Shown here in pieces: positions 33,382 through 42,002 of a stretch of 64,000 nucleotides of DNA; position 1 is the stretch's first letter, and every line of letters begins with the position of its first letter. The position numbers were made by a program, and so were the translations under genes. A model generated the notes under the pieces. It worked only from the letters and a program-made list of their open reading frames with translations, was not told the origin of the DNA and did no database searches. Source of the stretch: Lachnospiraceae bacterium (GTDB lineage: Bacteria > Bacillota > Clostridia > Lachnospirales > Lachnospiraceae); contig JAFSKG010000036.1 of assembly GCA_017449075.1 (NCBI GenBank), positions 1 through 64,000 on the forward strand. Direction: 5' to 3'.

Positions 33382-33975
33382 ATGGAATTTATAGTAATTA
33401 TAATATCAGCAGCCCTTATATCAAATGTTGTATTGTCGAGATTTCTTGGTATCTGTGCATTTCTTGGAGTGTCAAATAAGGTTGAGACGGCAAAAGGAAT
33501 GGGAATAGCAGTTATATTTGTTATTATGATGGCTACTGCCGTGACATTTGGTATCAATACTATGTTCTTAGAAAAAACTGGAGTATTTGGTATAGATCTC
33601 ACTTATTTACAGACAATTGCTTTTATATTAGTTATAGCATGCCTCGTTCAATTCTTGGAAATGTTTTTGAAGAAATTTATACCTTCATTGTATAAGGCAC
33701 TAGGAATTTATCTTCCACTTATAACAACAAATTGTGCAGTTTTAGGTGTTGCACTTACTGTAGCACAAGACTATAGTAATTTTGCAAAAGGTATGGCATA
33801 TGCACTTGGAACCAGTGGGGGATTTTGTATATCAATAATTCTTATGGCTAGCATAAGAGAAAAAATTGAAGGAAATGATATACCAGAAAGTTTTAAAGGA
33901 AAACCAATAGTACTTATAATTGCATGTCTCATGGCAATTGCATTTACTGGTTTTTCAAATCTAAATTTAGGTTAA
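33382..33975 (+). CDS. rnfA: Electron transport complex subunit RnfA
   Basis: The 197-residue integral membrane protein is homologous to RnfE, with about six helices in inverted topology. LSRFLGICAFLGVS near the N-terminus and LITTNCAVLGV carry the two conserved cysteines that coordinate the intramembrane iron-sulfur cluster in Rnf/Nqr. AGGAGGG lies just upstream. It is 1 bp after rnfE. Confidence 0.97.
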   Translation: MEFIVIIISAALISNVVLSRFLGICAFLGVSNKVETAKGMGIAVIFVIMMATAVTFGINTMFLEKTGVFGIDLTYLQTIAFILVIACLVQFLEMFLKKFIPSLYKALGIYLPLITTNCAVLGVALTVAQDYSNFAKGMAYALGTSGGFCISIILMASIREKIEGNDIPESFKGKPIVLIIACLMAIAFTGFSNLNLG

Positions 33976-33985
33976 GGAGGAGAAT

Positions 33986-34771
33986 ATGCAGATTATAATT
34001 AGTTCAGTAGTACTCGTTTCACTTATAGCACTTATAATTGGTATTTTCCTTGGAATATCTTCTGTAGTGTTTAAGGTAGAAGTTGATGAAAAAGTAGTTA
34101 AGGTGAGAGAGTGCTTGCCTGGCAATAATTGTGGTGGATGTGGATATGCAGGTTGTGATGCTCTTGCAGAAGCAATTGCAAAAGGAGAGGCGGCTGTAAA
34201 TCAGTGCCCAGTTGGTGGTGCGTCTGTTGCTGCAAAGATTAGCGAAGTGATGGGTGTTTCTGCTGGAGAGTCAGTTAAAGAAGTTGCTTTTGTTCACTGT
34301 GATGGTACTTGTGTAAATGCAGATAAGGCATATGAGTACAATGGTGTTAAGGATTGTAGGTTGGCTGCATCTCTTCCAAATGCCGGAGAGAAGAAGTGCA
34401 GTTATGCCTGCCTTGGATATGGAACTTGTGTTGAAGTATGTAAATTTGATGCTATACATATAGTTGATGGAGTAGCAAAAGTAGATGAAGAAAAATGTGT
34501 AGCTTGTAAAGCTTGTATAAATGCCTGCCCTATGAAGGTAATAGAATTAGTTCCATACGGAAAGAAACATAAAGTTACTTGCTCAAATAGGGATAAAGGA
34601 AAGCCAGCTATGGATGCATGTAAGGTTTCATGTATAGCTTGTGGAATGTGTGAAAGAACTTGTACAAAGAGTGCAATAAAAGTTACAGGTAATATAGCAA
34701 TTATGGATTTTGATAAATGTGATGATTGCGGTGACTGTGCTGCAAAATGTCCAAGAAAATGTATTAGTTAA
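33986..34771 (+). CDS. rnfB: Electron transport complex subunit RnfB (polyferredoxin)
   Basis: The 261-residue ferredoxin-interacting subunit has an N-terminal membrane anchor (about 4-26), a 4Fe-4S domain with LPGNNCGGCGYAGCDALAEAI and CPVGG, and then an array of ferredoxin-type motifs: CVACKACINACP, CIACGMCERTC and CDDCGDCAAKCP, preceded by a cysteine-rich segment (CSYACLGYGTCVEVC). It passes electrons between reduced ferredoxin and the membrane part of Rnf, which pumps Na+ or H+. GGAGGAG precedes the start. It is last of the rnf operon. No terminator is seen before glnN. Confidence 0.97.
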   Translation: MQIIISSVVLVSLIALIIGIFLGISSVVFKVEVDEKVVKVRECLPGNNCGGCGYAGCDALAEAIAKGEAAVNQCPVGGASVAAKISEVMGVSAGESVKEVAFVHCDGTCVNADKAYEYNGVKDCRLAASLPNAGEKKCSYACLGYGTCVEVCKFDAIHIVDGVAKVDEEKCVACKACINACPMKVIELVPYGKKHKVTCSNRDKGKPAMDACKVSCIACGMCERTCTKSAIKVTGNIAIMDFDKCDDCGDCAAKCPRKCIS

Positions 34772-34800
34772 TTTTATATTTGGCTTTATAGGAGAACAAT

Positions 34801-36909
34801 ATGAGTGGATTTGATCTTAAAAAAGATTATGGCAAAAATGTTTTTAATGATGCCATGATGAAAAAGTATTTACCAAAGACAGTGTACGAAAAATTGAAAA
34901 AAACCATCAGCGATGGCTTAGAACTTGACTCGTCTTTGTCAAAATATGTTGCCAATGGCATTATGAATTGGGCTGTAGAGAATGGTGCAACTCATTATAC
35001 ACATTGGTTTGAACCACTCAATGACAGCATTGCTGAAAAGCAAAACTCTTTCTTAAGAACAGAACAAGGAAAGAAACCTATTTTAGAGTTTAGTGGGAAG
35101 GAATTGATAAAAGGTGAAACGGATGCATCATCATTTCCTACTGGAAATTTAAGAGCAACTTTTGAGGCAAGAGGATATACTATATGGGATTGCACAAGTC
35201 CAGCCTTTTTAAGAAAGATTGATGATTCAGTAACTCTTTGCATACCTACTGCGTTCATTTCATATGGCGGTGAAGCACTTGATAACAAGACTCCACTTTT
35301 AAGAAGTATGCAAGTTATAAGCAATGAGTCAATTAGATTATTAAAACTCTTTAAAAAATCTGCAAAGAAAGTTTACTCGATGCTTGGCATAGAGCAAGAA
35401 TATTTCTTAGTGGATAAAGATATGTACTTGATGAGAAAAGACTTGGTTTATTGCGGTAGAACTTTGGTAGGAGCTAAATCAGCAAAAGGGCAAGAACTGG
35501 ATGACCACTACTATGGTGCTATAAGACCAAGAGTTCTTAAATTCATGAAAGAAGTGGATGAAGAGTTATGGCTTTTGGGAGTTCCTGCGAAGACGCAACA
35601 TAATGAAGTGGCTCCAAGGCAACATGAGTTGGCATGCAATTATGAAGAGGCAAACATTTCTTGCGATCATAATCAAATTTTGATGGAGACACTCAAGAGA
35701 GTAGCAGAGAAGCATGATATGGTCTGCCTTCTCCATGAAAAGCCATTTAAATGGGTTAATGGTTCTGGCAAACATAATAACTGGTCACTTGTCACAGATA
35801 AGGGTTTAAATTTATTAAATCCAGGCAATACACCACATGATAACTTACAGTTTATGTTAGTACTATCATGTATCATAGCAGCAGTAGATAATTATGCATT
35901 ACTTCTTAGAGCATCTTGTGCAACCCCTGGCAAGGAACAAAGGCTTGGAGCTAGTGAAGCGCCACCAGCAATTATTTCATGCTTTATTGGTGAGCAGTTA
36001 AATGATGTTGTAGATAATTTTGTTAAAAATGGATATGCCACAGACTCAAAACAAAGCAAGAAAATCAAAAAACAAATCAATACTTTACCAGAATTATGGC
36101 TTGATGTGACAGATAGAAATAGAACTTCGCCATTTGCATTTACTGGGAATAAGTTTGAATTTAGAATGGTAGGCTCAAATGATTCATGCGCTATGCCTAT
36201 AACAGTTATAAATACTATTGTAGCTTCAGAGTTTAAAAAGGCTACTGATAAACTTTCTAAGTCAAAAAACTTTGGAGAGGATGTAAAGAAATATATACAA
36301 GACAACTTTAAGAAACACAAAAAAGTAATATTTAGTGGTGATGGTTATTCAAAAGATTGGGAAGTTGAAGCTAGTAAGAGAGGTCTTTGTAATGTAAAGA
36401 GTATAGTTGACGCCATTCCTGCTTTTATAGATAAAGAAGTTATAGATTTGTTCTCTAGATTTAATATCTTAAGCGAAAATGAGCTTAGATGTAGGTATGA
36501 AGTTTCTTTAGAAAACTATATAAATGTTACGAATATAGAAGCATTGGCACTAATCGATATTGCGAAGAAACTTGTTTTGCCAGCTAGTATTCATTATACT
36601 ACAAGGCTTTCTAATTCAATCAATGCTATAAAGGAAGTAGATAAGAATCTTAATTCATCTGTTCAGAGGGAATTATTGGAAGACACTTTGGAGTCCGTCA
36701 GAAATCTTAAGACTAATGTAGATTTATTAGATAAAAATCTTAAAAAAGCACAGACGGTTAAAGATTTAACCGATAAATCGAAGGCTTATAAAGATGATGT
36801 GGTTACTTACATGAATAAGCTGAGAGTAGATGTTGATAAATTAGAAATGATAGTTGATAAAGATATGTGGCCAATGCCAAGTTATGGAGATCTACTTACT
36901 GAAATATAA
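34801..36909 (+). CDS. glnN: Glutamine synthetase type III
   Basis: The 702-residue enzyme makes glutamine from glutamate, ammonia and ATP. The length is that of the dodecameric GSIII family rather than the 450 residues of GSI. Visible are SFPTGNLRATFEARGYT, the metal- and glutamate-binding IEQEYFLVDK and QHNEVAPRQHELA segments, VNGSGKHNNWS, and RNRTSPFAFTGNKFEFR. AGGAG lies 7 nt upstream. It starts 29 bp after rnfB without a visible terminator or promoter, so partial co-transcription is possible. A strong terminator follows. Confidence 0.97.
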   Translation: MSGFDLKKDYGKNVFNDAMMKKYLPKTVYEKLKKTISDGLELDSSLSKYVANGIMNWAVENGATHYTHWFEPLNDSIAEKQNSFLRTEQGKKPILEFSGKELIKGETDASSFPTGNLRATFEARGYTIWDCTSPAFLRKIDDSVTLCIPTAFISYGGEALDNKTPLLRSMQVISNESIRLLKLFKKSAKKVYSMLGIEQEYFLVDKDMYLMRKDLVYCGRTLVGAKSAKGQELDDHYYGAIRPRVLKFMKEVDEELWLLGVPAKTQHNEVAPRQHELACNYEEANISCDHNQILMETLKRVAEKHDMVCLLHEKPFKWVNGSGKHNNWSLVTDKGLNLLNPGNTPHDNLQFMLVLSCIIAAVDNYALLLRASCATPGKEQRLGASEAPPAIISCFIGEQLNDVVDNFVKNGYATDSKQSKKIKKQINTLPELWLDVTDRNRTSPFAFTGNKFEFRMVGSNDSCAMPITVINTIVASEFKKATDKLSKSKNFGEDVKKYIQDNFKKHKKVIFSGDGYSKDWEVEASKRGLCNVKSIVDAIPAFIDKEVIDLFSRFNILSENELRCRYEVSLENYINVTNIEALALIDIAKKLVLPASIHYTTRLSNSINAIKEVDKNLNSSVQRELLEDTLESVRNLKTNVDLLDKNLKKAQTVKDLTDKSKAYKDDVVTYMNKLRVDVDKLEMIVDKDMWPMPSYGDLLTEI

Positions 36910-36910
36910 A

Positions 36911-36939
36911 AAAATAGGTCCTGAATAGGACCTATTTTT
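36911..36939. terminator. Terminator after glnN, probably bidirectional
   Basis: A 9-bp stem (AATAGGTCC/GGACCTATT) with a 6-nt loop has an A run on the left and a T run on the right, between glnN and the convergent gene ending at 36960. Confidence 0.9.
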
Positions 36940-36959
36940 ATTTGATTAATTCTGAATAA

Positions 36960-37325
36960 TTACAGTGGTGAGTTTAAATCTATTTCAAGTAATTTCTCTT
37001 TAGTGTTGTAATTAACTCCAAATTTTTCGCCTTCAGCTCTTTTTTTTGTTGCCTTTGCAATTTCTTTTATAATTGATTTATTGCAAATCCTTATAAATGA
37101 CTTTCCAATTGATACTTTATTCATAGCATCCTCGGGAAAAGTTTTTTTGTCTAAATCTTCTTTGCTTACCACTTTGATGCCAACTTTTTTATTGTCATAA
37201 TCTATACCGACTACACACCATTTCGCACCTTCGAAAAGACTGATACAAGGTACATTTAGGGTAATATTTCCGGCATAAATAGTAGCAATCTTATTAAAAG
37301 AGTTACCTTTAACCCATTTATACAT
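36960..37325 (-). CDS. Small conserved-looking protein of unknown function
   Basis: The 121-residue protein is soluble and basic at its C-terminal half. The N-terminal half alternates beta-like segments (NKIATIYAGNITLNVPC, AKWCVVGIDYDNKKVGIKVV). The second half has a helix with KEIAKATKKRAEG and a final beta hairpin. I do not recognise the family. An ordered beta-alpha DNA- or RNA-binding fold is possible but not shown. It has its own minus-strand promoter at 37371-37399 and shares the terminator with glnN. GAGGG lies about 8 nt before the ATG. Confidence 0.55.
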   Translation of the reverse strand: MYKWVKGNSFNKIATIYAGNITLNVPCISLFEGAKWCVVGIDYDNKKVGIKVVSKEDLDKKTFPEDAMNKVSIGKSFIRICNKSIIKEIAKATKKRAEGEKFGVNYNTKEKLLEIDLNSPL

Positions 37326-37370
37326 ATAACATGCCCTCTATGTTATTAATTATTTAATTTCAGTTTCTCT

Positions 37371-37399
37371 ATAATATCATATATAAAAATAATATTCAA
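37371..37399 (-). promoter_or_regulatory. Promoter of the 121-residue protein gene
   Basis: On the minus strand: TTGAAT (37399-37394), 17-bp spacer, TATTAT (37376-37371). The start is near 37364, giving a leader of about 39 nt. The upstream T- and A-rich tracts (37400-37430) may act as an UP-like element and as the weak end of the DUF4364-like gene. Confidence 0.65.
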
Positions 37400-37430
37400 G
37401 TATTTTTTTGAAAAAAAAAGAAAAAAAATA

Positions 37431-37946
37431 TCAAAGTAATTGTTTAATTATGTAAGCATAAATAGATTTTGCCTTTTCTTTCCAATTCTCGCACATAGTT
37501 ATAGCTGCATCTGCTGTAGGAACGTCCATTTCAATCTTGAATGTCTCGTCCTTATTTTCGTTTATTTCTAAAGAAATCTTGAAATTATTAGTATTATTAT
37601 CAGCATAGTTGGCACTGATAATTGATTCTTCTTTTAATTTAAACTTGTTTTCTTTAATGTAGTTATCCAATTCTTGCTTATGTTCTGGTGATATATCATT
37701 GATAAATGTGTCCAAAGCCTCTGCACCATCAGTAGTAGTCTTATAGAATACTGAAGTCTTAGTCTTATATTCGTCTATAAGCTTGGTATCAACCAGATCG
37801 GCAAGTATATCTTGGAAAATAATGAATGAAGTGTATTTATCAAGAAAAAAATTGCTTAAATTCTCATGATTTAGAGAAAAACTGACATTTTTAAGCATAT
37901 ATAGAATCATTAATTTGATTTCGTTTTTAGGATTATAAGTTGACAT
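37431..37946 (-). CDS. DUF4364-like winged-helix protein
   Basis: The 171-residue protein begins with an N-terminal winged-helix region (about 5-75: KLMILYMLKNVSFSLNHENL, then ILADLVDTKLIDEYKT). This pattern I recall from DUF4364 proteins of Clostridia. The C-terminal half is a mixed beta domain with a final helix. A DNA-binding regulator is a reasonable inference but no target is known. The start is ATG 37946, not an ATG 36 bp upstream, because the promoter's -35 box occupies the upstream one. Only 7 nt separate the -10 box from ATG 37946, so the transcript looks leaderless. It is divergent from the trio gene at 38023. Confidence 0.65.
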   Translation of the reverse strand: MSTYNPKNEIKLMILYMLKNVSFSLNHENLSNFFLDKYTSFIIFQDILADLVDTKLIDEYKTKTSVFYKTTTDGAEALDTFINDISPEHKQELDNYIKENKFKLKEESIISANYADNNTNNFKISLEINENKDETFKIEMDVPTADAAITMCENWKEKAKSIYAYIIKQLL

Positions 37947-37953
37947 TTCGCAT

Positions 37954-37982
37954 ATTATAGAACAAAAAGTGACTTTTTTCAA
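37954..37982 (-). promoter_or_regulatory. Promoter of the DUF4364-like gene (leaderless)
   Basis: On the minus strand: TTGAAA (37982-37977), 17-bp spacer, TATAAT (37959-37954). Seven nucleotides then lead straight to the ATG at 37946. Confidence 0.85.
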
Positions 37983-37994
37983 TACTTGAAAAAA
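37974..37994. repeat. Palindrome joining two back-to-back -35 boxes
   Basis: Six Ts, CAA, TAC, TTG, six As form a perfect 9-bp inverted repeat around 37984. It contains both divergent -35 boxes. Both -10 boxes end exactly 30 bp from the same centre. A dimeric regulator could switch both promoters from this site. Confidence 0.75.
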
Positions 37995-38014
37995 AAGCCT
38001 TATTTAGATATAAT
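37986..38014 (+). promoter_or_regulatory. Promoter of the 38023 gene array (leaderless or nearly so)
   Basis: TTGAAA (37986-37991), 17-bp spacer, TATAAT (38009-38014). Eight nucleotides then lead to ATG 38023. No Shine-Dalgarno is present. It is the only promoter I can see before the 26-kb run that follows. Confidence 0.85.
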
Positions 38015-38022
38015 TAATTGTT

Positions 38023-40803
38023 ATGCAATATAATAGAGTTGTGTCATTATCAAATGGCACGTGTGTTAAAATTGATAATTCACTGACATTTCGTGTGAAA
38101 TCAATTGCTTTTGAGTTGGAAAAAGACAAAAAGTACGAAGATCACATCACGATTTCAAATGTTAGAGAACTTTTGATGGACGGAAATTGCTATTCCGACA
38201 ATAATAGGGTTGTTATTAAAAATCCAATTATTAAGGAAAAGCAAGAAGATTTAACGTTCACGATTAACACAAAGGACTTGGAAGATGGAGATATCATCAA
38301 GGGAAGTATTTCGGTGATTTCAAATGTTGGAACTGCCGATATACCTTTTGAATATAAAATTGTAGCTAATAACATAAGTAGAACAATAAATAAACTAGAG
38401 TCAATTACGGACTACTATGATTTAATGTGTACAGATTTTACCATGGCCTGCTCAATTTTTACGAATGAACTATTCACTAAGGCGCCATTTATGCAAGATG
38501 AATTTACGATGAGTCTCTATTATGGCTTAGTGAAAGGTACTAACATCAATATTGCAATTATAGAGTTTTTCAAAGCTTTTGAAATAGATGTATCTAAACT
38601 TTTTGTAAATGTAGATGATGAGATTGCAAAAAGATATATTGATGATACATTGGACAATATTGATTTGAGTAATGTAAGTGCAGATAGTAGATTGAATGCT
38701 ATTTTGACAGCTACTGGGGAAGAGTATAAAGAGCAGCAAATTAATAACGAGATTTTAAATGAAGCAATTTCACTTGTGGATGCGATTAAAGATAAAGAGT
38801 TGTTGACGGTACTTGCTTCAATGTGTGTAAGGAATAATTTTACAGACGAACTGTCATTTAGAATATATCTTAAGGTTATAGAAAAAGGATCTAATATTAA
38901 TGGAATATACGATAAGTTTTTGTTATCTATCCCGGAAGATTATGGATATAAATTACCTTTATATATTTATAGGTATTATTTTGATGACAAGAATTATTCT
39001 TTTGATGATAAGGCTAAATTATATGAAAATGTCATTGCGGCATTTGAAGAGACAGAAGATGTATACAAGATGTATAGCAATGAGATACTTGAGTATGCGA
39101 TTTCAAGGATTTATCAAAATAGAATAACTGAATCGCTTATAAAAATTTACAACAAAGTATTAAGTAAGAGCATCATTAATGAGAATAATTGCAATAACAT
39201 TTTGTATTTGCTTAGAAATCATAAAATAATTTTAAAGAACACAAGTATAAAGAAAATTATAATTAAGTATAATGAGACTGAAAAAGAGACAAAGTATGAT
39301 GTATACAATGGAATAGCCTACGTGCCTATATTCTTTGGATCAAGATTGATGCTATATGAAGATGTGTATGGTAATAGGTACTATACTGAAGATGTGACAA
39401 TTAAGATTTTGTTTGAAAGAAAAGATTTGGAAAGTTACATAATTGAAAACTATCCTCAGAAAGATATCATTGATATGACCAAAATAATTAAACTTAATGA
39501 GCAGGAGACTTTGGTTAAGAATTATGAAGTTGACGAGATAAGAGACTTAGAGTCAAAGATAAAGATAAACCCAGTAATCAAAGATAAGTTTAAAAAGAAA
39601 ATTATAGATTTTTATTTTAGAGAAATACTTTCTGGCAAAGGCATAGGTGAGGATGAAAAGATTTTTGTCATGAAATTATTGTTCAGCGGTATGGATATTT
39701 TTGACAAAAGAAAAGTGTTGAAAATAATGCTTGAGTGTCATGAATATAGTTTTGTCTATGATAAAGTTTCATTCTATGGCATGGAACTTGTAGAAGATAG
39801 CGATTTGATATTGTTGTATTCTAAACTTATAGATATGAATGATGAAAATATAAAAGGGAAATTGTTAAATGATATTTTTGCTTTTGTAAAAAAGGGCAAT
39901 AGAGATACCAAACTCATTAATTATCTAATTAACAACTATGAATCTTCAATTGATAATATGATGCTTGTTATGGATACAGCAAATGAGATGAATATTGATT
40001 CAAGTTTTATAGCAAAGAAGCTCTTGATGATATCACTTGAGAGTAATAATATAGAACATTTAGACCATATCTATGATAACTATGATGCCAATATAGATGA
40101 AAATGAAGATCTTGTGGTTGCGTATCTTAATAAAAAAGCTACTGACTATGTACTTGATGAAGTGGAAACTTCAGAGAGTTATTTTGAAAAACTAACTAAA
40201 TATTTATCTAAGAACTATGACCAGATTGACTCTGTACCAATTATATTTTTGTTTGCCATAACTAAATATATATCAACATTTAAAATCCTATCTAATAATG
40301 ATTTGAGACGCATATTGGTTAAGGCTATGGAAAGGTTACTTGATACTGAATACATATTTGCTTATTATAAGGATTTAAATCGACATATGAGAATGCCATA
40401 TTATATCATGAATAAAGAATATATAGAGTATCATGCTGATAAGGATTTTGTACCAAGGGTTACTATTTCTATAAGTGGTGTAGAAGATAAGAAAACTTTA
40501 GAATTGACAAAAGTTTTCATGAATATATATGTGAAAAAAATTACTGTGTTTAAGAATGAGGTTATAAATTACGAGATAACCAATGCAAATGATGCGTCAA
40601 ATGGTGTACTTGCGAAAGGTACTCTCACATTTGATGAGAATTATGAGATGGAATATCCGAAGAGTAGCAAGATGAGAAGTACATTTGATTTTATAAATGA
40701 TGCAATAGTTTGTTTGGATAGAGATAATATTGAAGGACTTAAGAAAGTTGTTATGGAAATGGTAGAAAAACAAGAAATGTCAAAAGGTCTATTTAATATA
40801 TGA
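38023..40803 (+). CDS. Large helical-repeat protein, DUF5717-like (uncharacterised)
   Basis: The 926-residue protein has no signal peptide or membrane helix. Residues 1 to about 115 form a beta-rich domain (alternating hydrophobic strands up to TADIPFEYKIVANN). From about 120 to 830 it is a long, Asp/Glu/Lys/Asn-rich helical solenoid with TPR-like spacing. Another beta-rich domain follows (about 840-900), then a terminal helix. I recall similar proteins in Lachnospiraceae as DUF5717, next to DUF5716, but this name needs a database check. It starts from a leaderless promoter and shares an ATGA stop/start overlap with the Hsp70-like gene. No enzymatic motif was seen, and scaffold or chaperone-adaptor roles are inference. 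Confidence 0.6.
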   Translation: MQYNRVVSLSNGTCVKIDNSLTFRVKSIAFELEKDKKYEDHITISNVRELLMDGNCYSDNNRVVIKNPIIKEKQEDLTFTINTKDLEDGDIIKGSISVISNVGTADIPFEYKIVANNISRTINKLESITDYYDLMCTDFTMACSIFTNELFTKAPFMQDEFTMSLYYGLVKGTNINIAIIEFFKAFEIDVSKLFVNVDDEIAKRYIDDTLDNIDLSNVSADSRLNAILTATGEEYKEQQINNEILNEAISLVDAIKDKELLTVLASMCVRNNFTDELSFRIYLKVIEKGSNINGIYDKFLLSIPEDYGYKLPLYIYRYYFDDKNYSFDDKAKLYENVIAAFEETEDVYKMYSNEILEYAISRIYQNRITESLIKIYNKVLSKSIINENNCNNILYLLRNHKIILKNTSIKKIIIKYNETEKETKYDVYNGIAYVPIFFGSRLMLYEDVYGNRYYTEDVTIKILFERKDLESYIIENYPQKDIIDMTKIIKLNEQETLVKNYEVDEIRDLESKIKINPVIKDKFKKKIIDFYFREILSGKGIGEDEKIFVMKLLFSGMDIFDKRKVLKIMLECHEYSFVYDKVSFYGMELVEDSDLILLYSKLIDMNDENIKGKLLNDIFAFVKKGNRDTKLINYLINNYESSIDNMMLVMDTANEMNIDSSFIAKKLLMISLESNNIEHLDHIYDNYDANIDENEDLVVAYLNKKATDYVLDEVETSESYFEKLTKYLSKNYDQIDSVPIIFLFAITKYISTFKILSNNDLRRILVKAMERLLDTEYIFAYYKDLNRHMRMPYYIMNKEYIEYHADKDFVPRVTISISGVEDKKTLELTKVFMNIYVKKITVFKNEVINYEITNANDASNGVLAKGTLTFDENYEMEYPKSSKMRSTFDFINDAIVCLDRDNIEGLKKVVMEMVEKQEMSKGLFNI

Positions 40804-42002
40804 TTATTGGTATTAGTTTAGATGAAAATTTTGCATATGTTAGCAATAATGAAGACAAAAATGTTTTGTCATTTCCTTTTGCTGTAGGAAGAAATCTAAA
40901 TACCAACACATGGTTTATAGGTGAAGAAGCAAAGAATGAGAATATTGACAATGTTGATATAGTGATAGATAAATTGTTTTACATAATGGGGAATGATGGC
41001 ACTGCAAGGATTGGAGAGACCTCATATGATGCTAAGGAATTGACAAGAGTCTTTTTTAGTAATTTGCTATCAAAATTTATCAATGTCGAATATGTCACAG
41101 TTGTTATAAGGCAAAGTAATGTGAAGTATCTTGAGAAAATTAAGTATGCATTAAATGAAATATTTAAAGATGAGAAAAAGTTCAAAGTAACGACTTATAG
41201 CGAAGCGTTTATATCTTACATAAAGTCTAAAGAGGAAGCTTATTACAGTAACCTAGTGTCACTGTTTGACTTTACAGAAAAAGCTCTTACATATTATGAA
41301 TTAGTTAGATATATTGACGATAATAATATTGAGTATTGGAAAGTAAGTACTGAAGAGCATTTAGCACTTCCACTTGACCTATTATCTGGAGACGCTGGTA
41401 AGAAAGTTTGTGACAAGATTTTATTTGACTTTGCAAAGAGATGTATAAAGGAAGAAGTTTATAATCATATAATACTTACCGGCTTAGGATTTGAAGATTC
41501 TTCATACTATAGAGAGTTCATGACATATGTTTGTAGTGTAGCAAATGTTGAAACTGATATAAACTTTTTTGCAAAATCAGCAGTACTTTTGTCAAATGAT
41601 ATTGTCAATGGGAATTTCCCTAGTAATGTCTTGCTGATAACAGATGCAAGAACTACAGCATCAATAAGACTTACAGCTATTGTAAATCATGTTAAAACAA
41701 AGATAGAACTCATAAAACCAGGAGAAGAGTGGTTTAATTTGAAGGATTGTTTCTTCGACGTAATATTAGAAGATGAAAGAGAAATTAGATTAGAGATTCT
41801 TAAGATTATTGAGAGGACTGCCACAGAAGTTCCTATCGCAATTCCAGAAAAAGTATCACTTAGAAAAGATAAGACGAATTTGTTTGAAATAGGATTTGTA
41901 TTTTCTCAGCAGAATCTTGTAGACATATCTATTACAGATAAAGGTTTTGGAGAGTTTTACGAATCAAGCAAAGAGTCATCGATGAAGCCGGTGGAAATAT
42001 AA
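40800..42002 (+). CDS. Hsp70/actin-fold protein with degenerate nucleotide loops, DUF5716-like
   Basis: The 400-residue protein follows the Hsp70 order. MIIGISLDENFAYVS matches IIGIDLGTTNS but lacks the phosphate-1 glycine/threonines. WFIGEEAKNENID and the helix ending KLFYIMG match VGEPAKRQ and IKRLMG. TVVIRQSN matches the VITVPA strand, YSEAFISYI matches EPTAAALAY, and LVSLFDFTEKALTYYEL matches VFDLGGGTFDVS without the three glycines. HIILTGLGFEDS is a weak adenosine motif. The last 100 residues end ISITDKGFGEF, reminiscent of the start of an Hsp70 substrate domain. It is probably a non-hydrolysing Hsp70-fold protein. It overlaps its neighbours by 4 bp and 1 bp. Confidence 0.6.
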   Translation: MIIGISLDENFAYVSNNEDKNVLSFPFAVGRNLNTNTWFIGEEAKNENIDNVDIVIDKLFYIMGNDGTARIGETSYDAKELTRVFFSNLLSKFINVEYVTVVIRQSNVKYLEKIKYALNEIFKDEKKFKVTTYSEAFISYIKSKEEAYYSNLVSLFDFTEKALTYYELVRYIDDNNIEYWKVSTEEHLALPLDLLSGDAGKKVCDKILFDFAKRCIKEEVYNHIILTGLGFEDSSYYREFMTYVCSVANVETDINFFAKSAVLLSNDIVNGNFPSNVLLITDARTTASIRLTAIVNHVKTKIELIKPGEEWFNLKDCFFDVILEDEREIRLEILKIIERTATEVPIAIPEKVSLRKDKTNLFEIGFVFSQQNLVDISITDKGFGEFYESSKESSMKPVEI

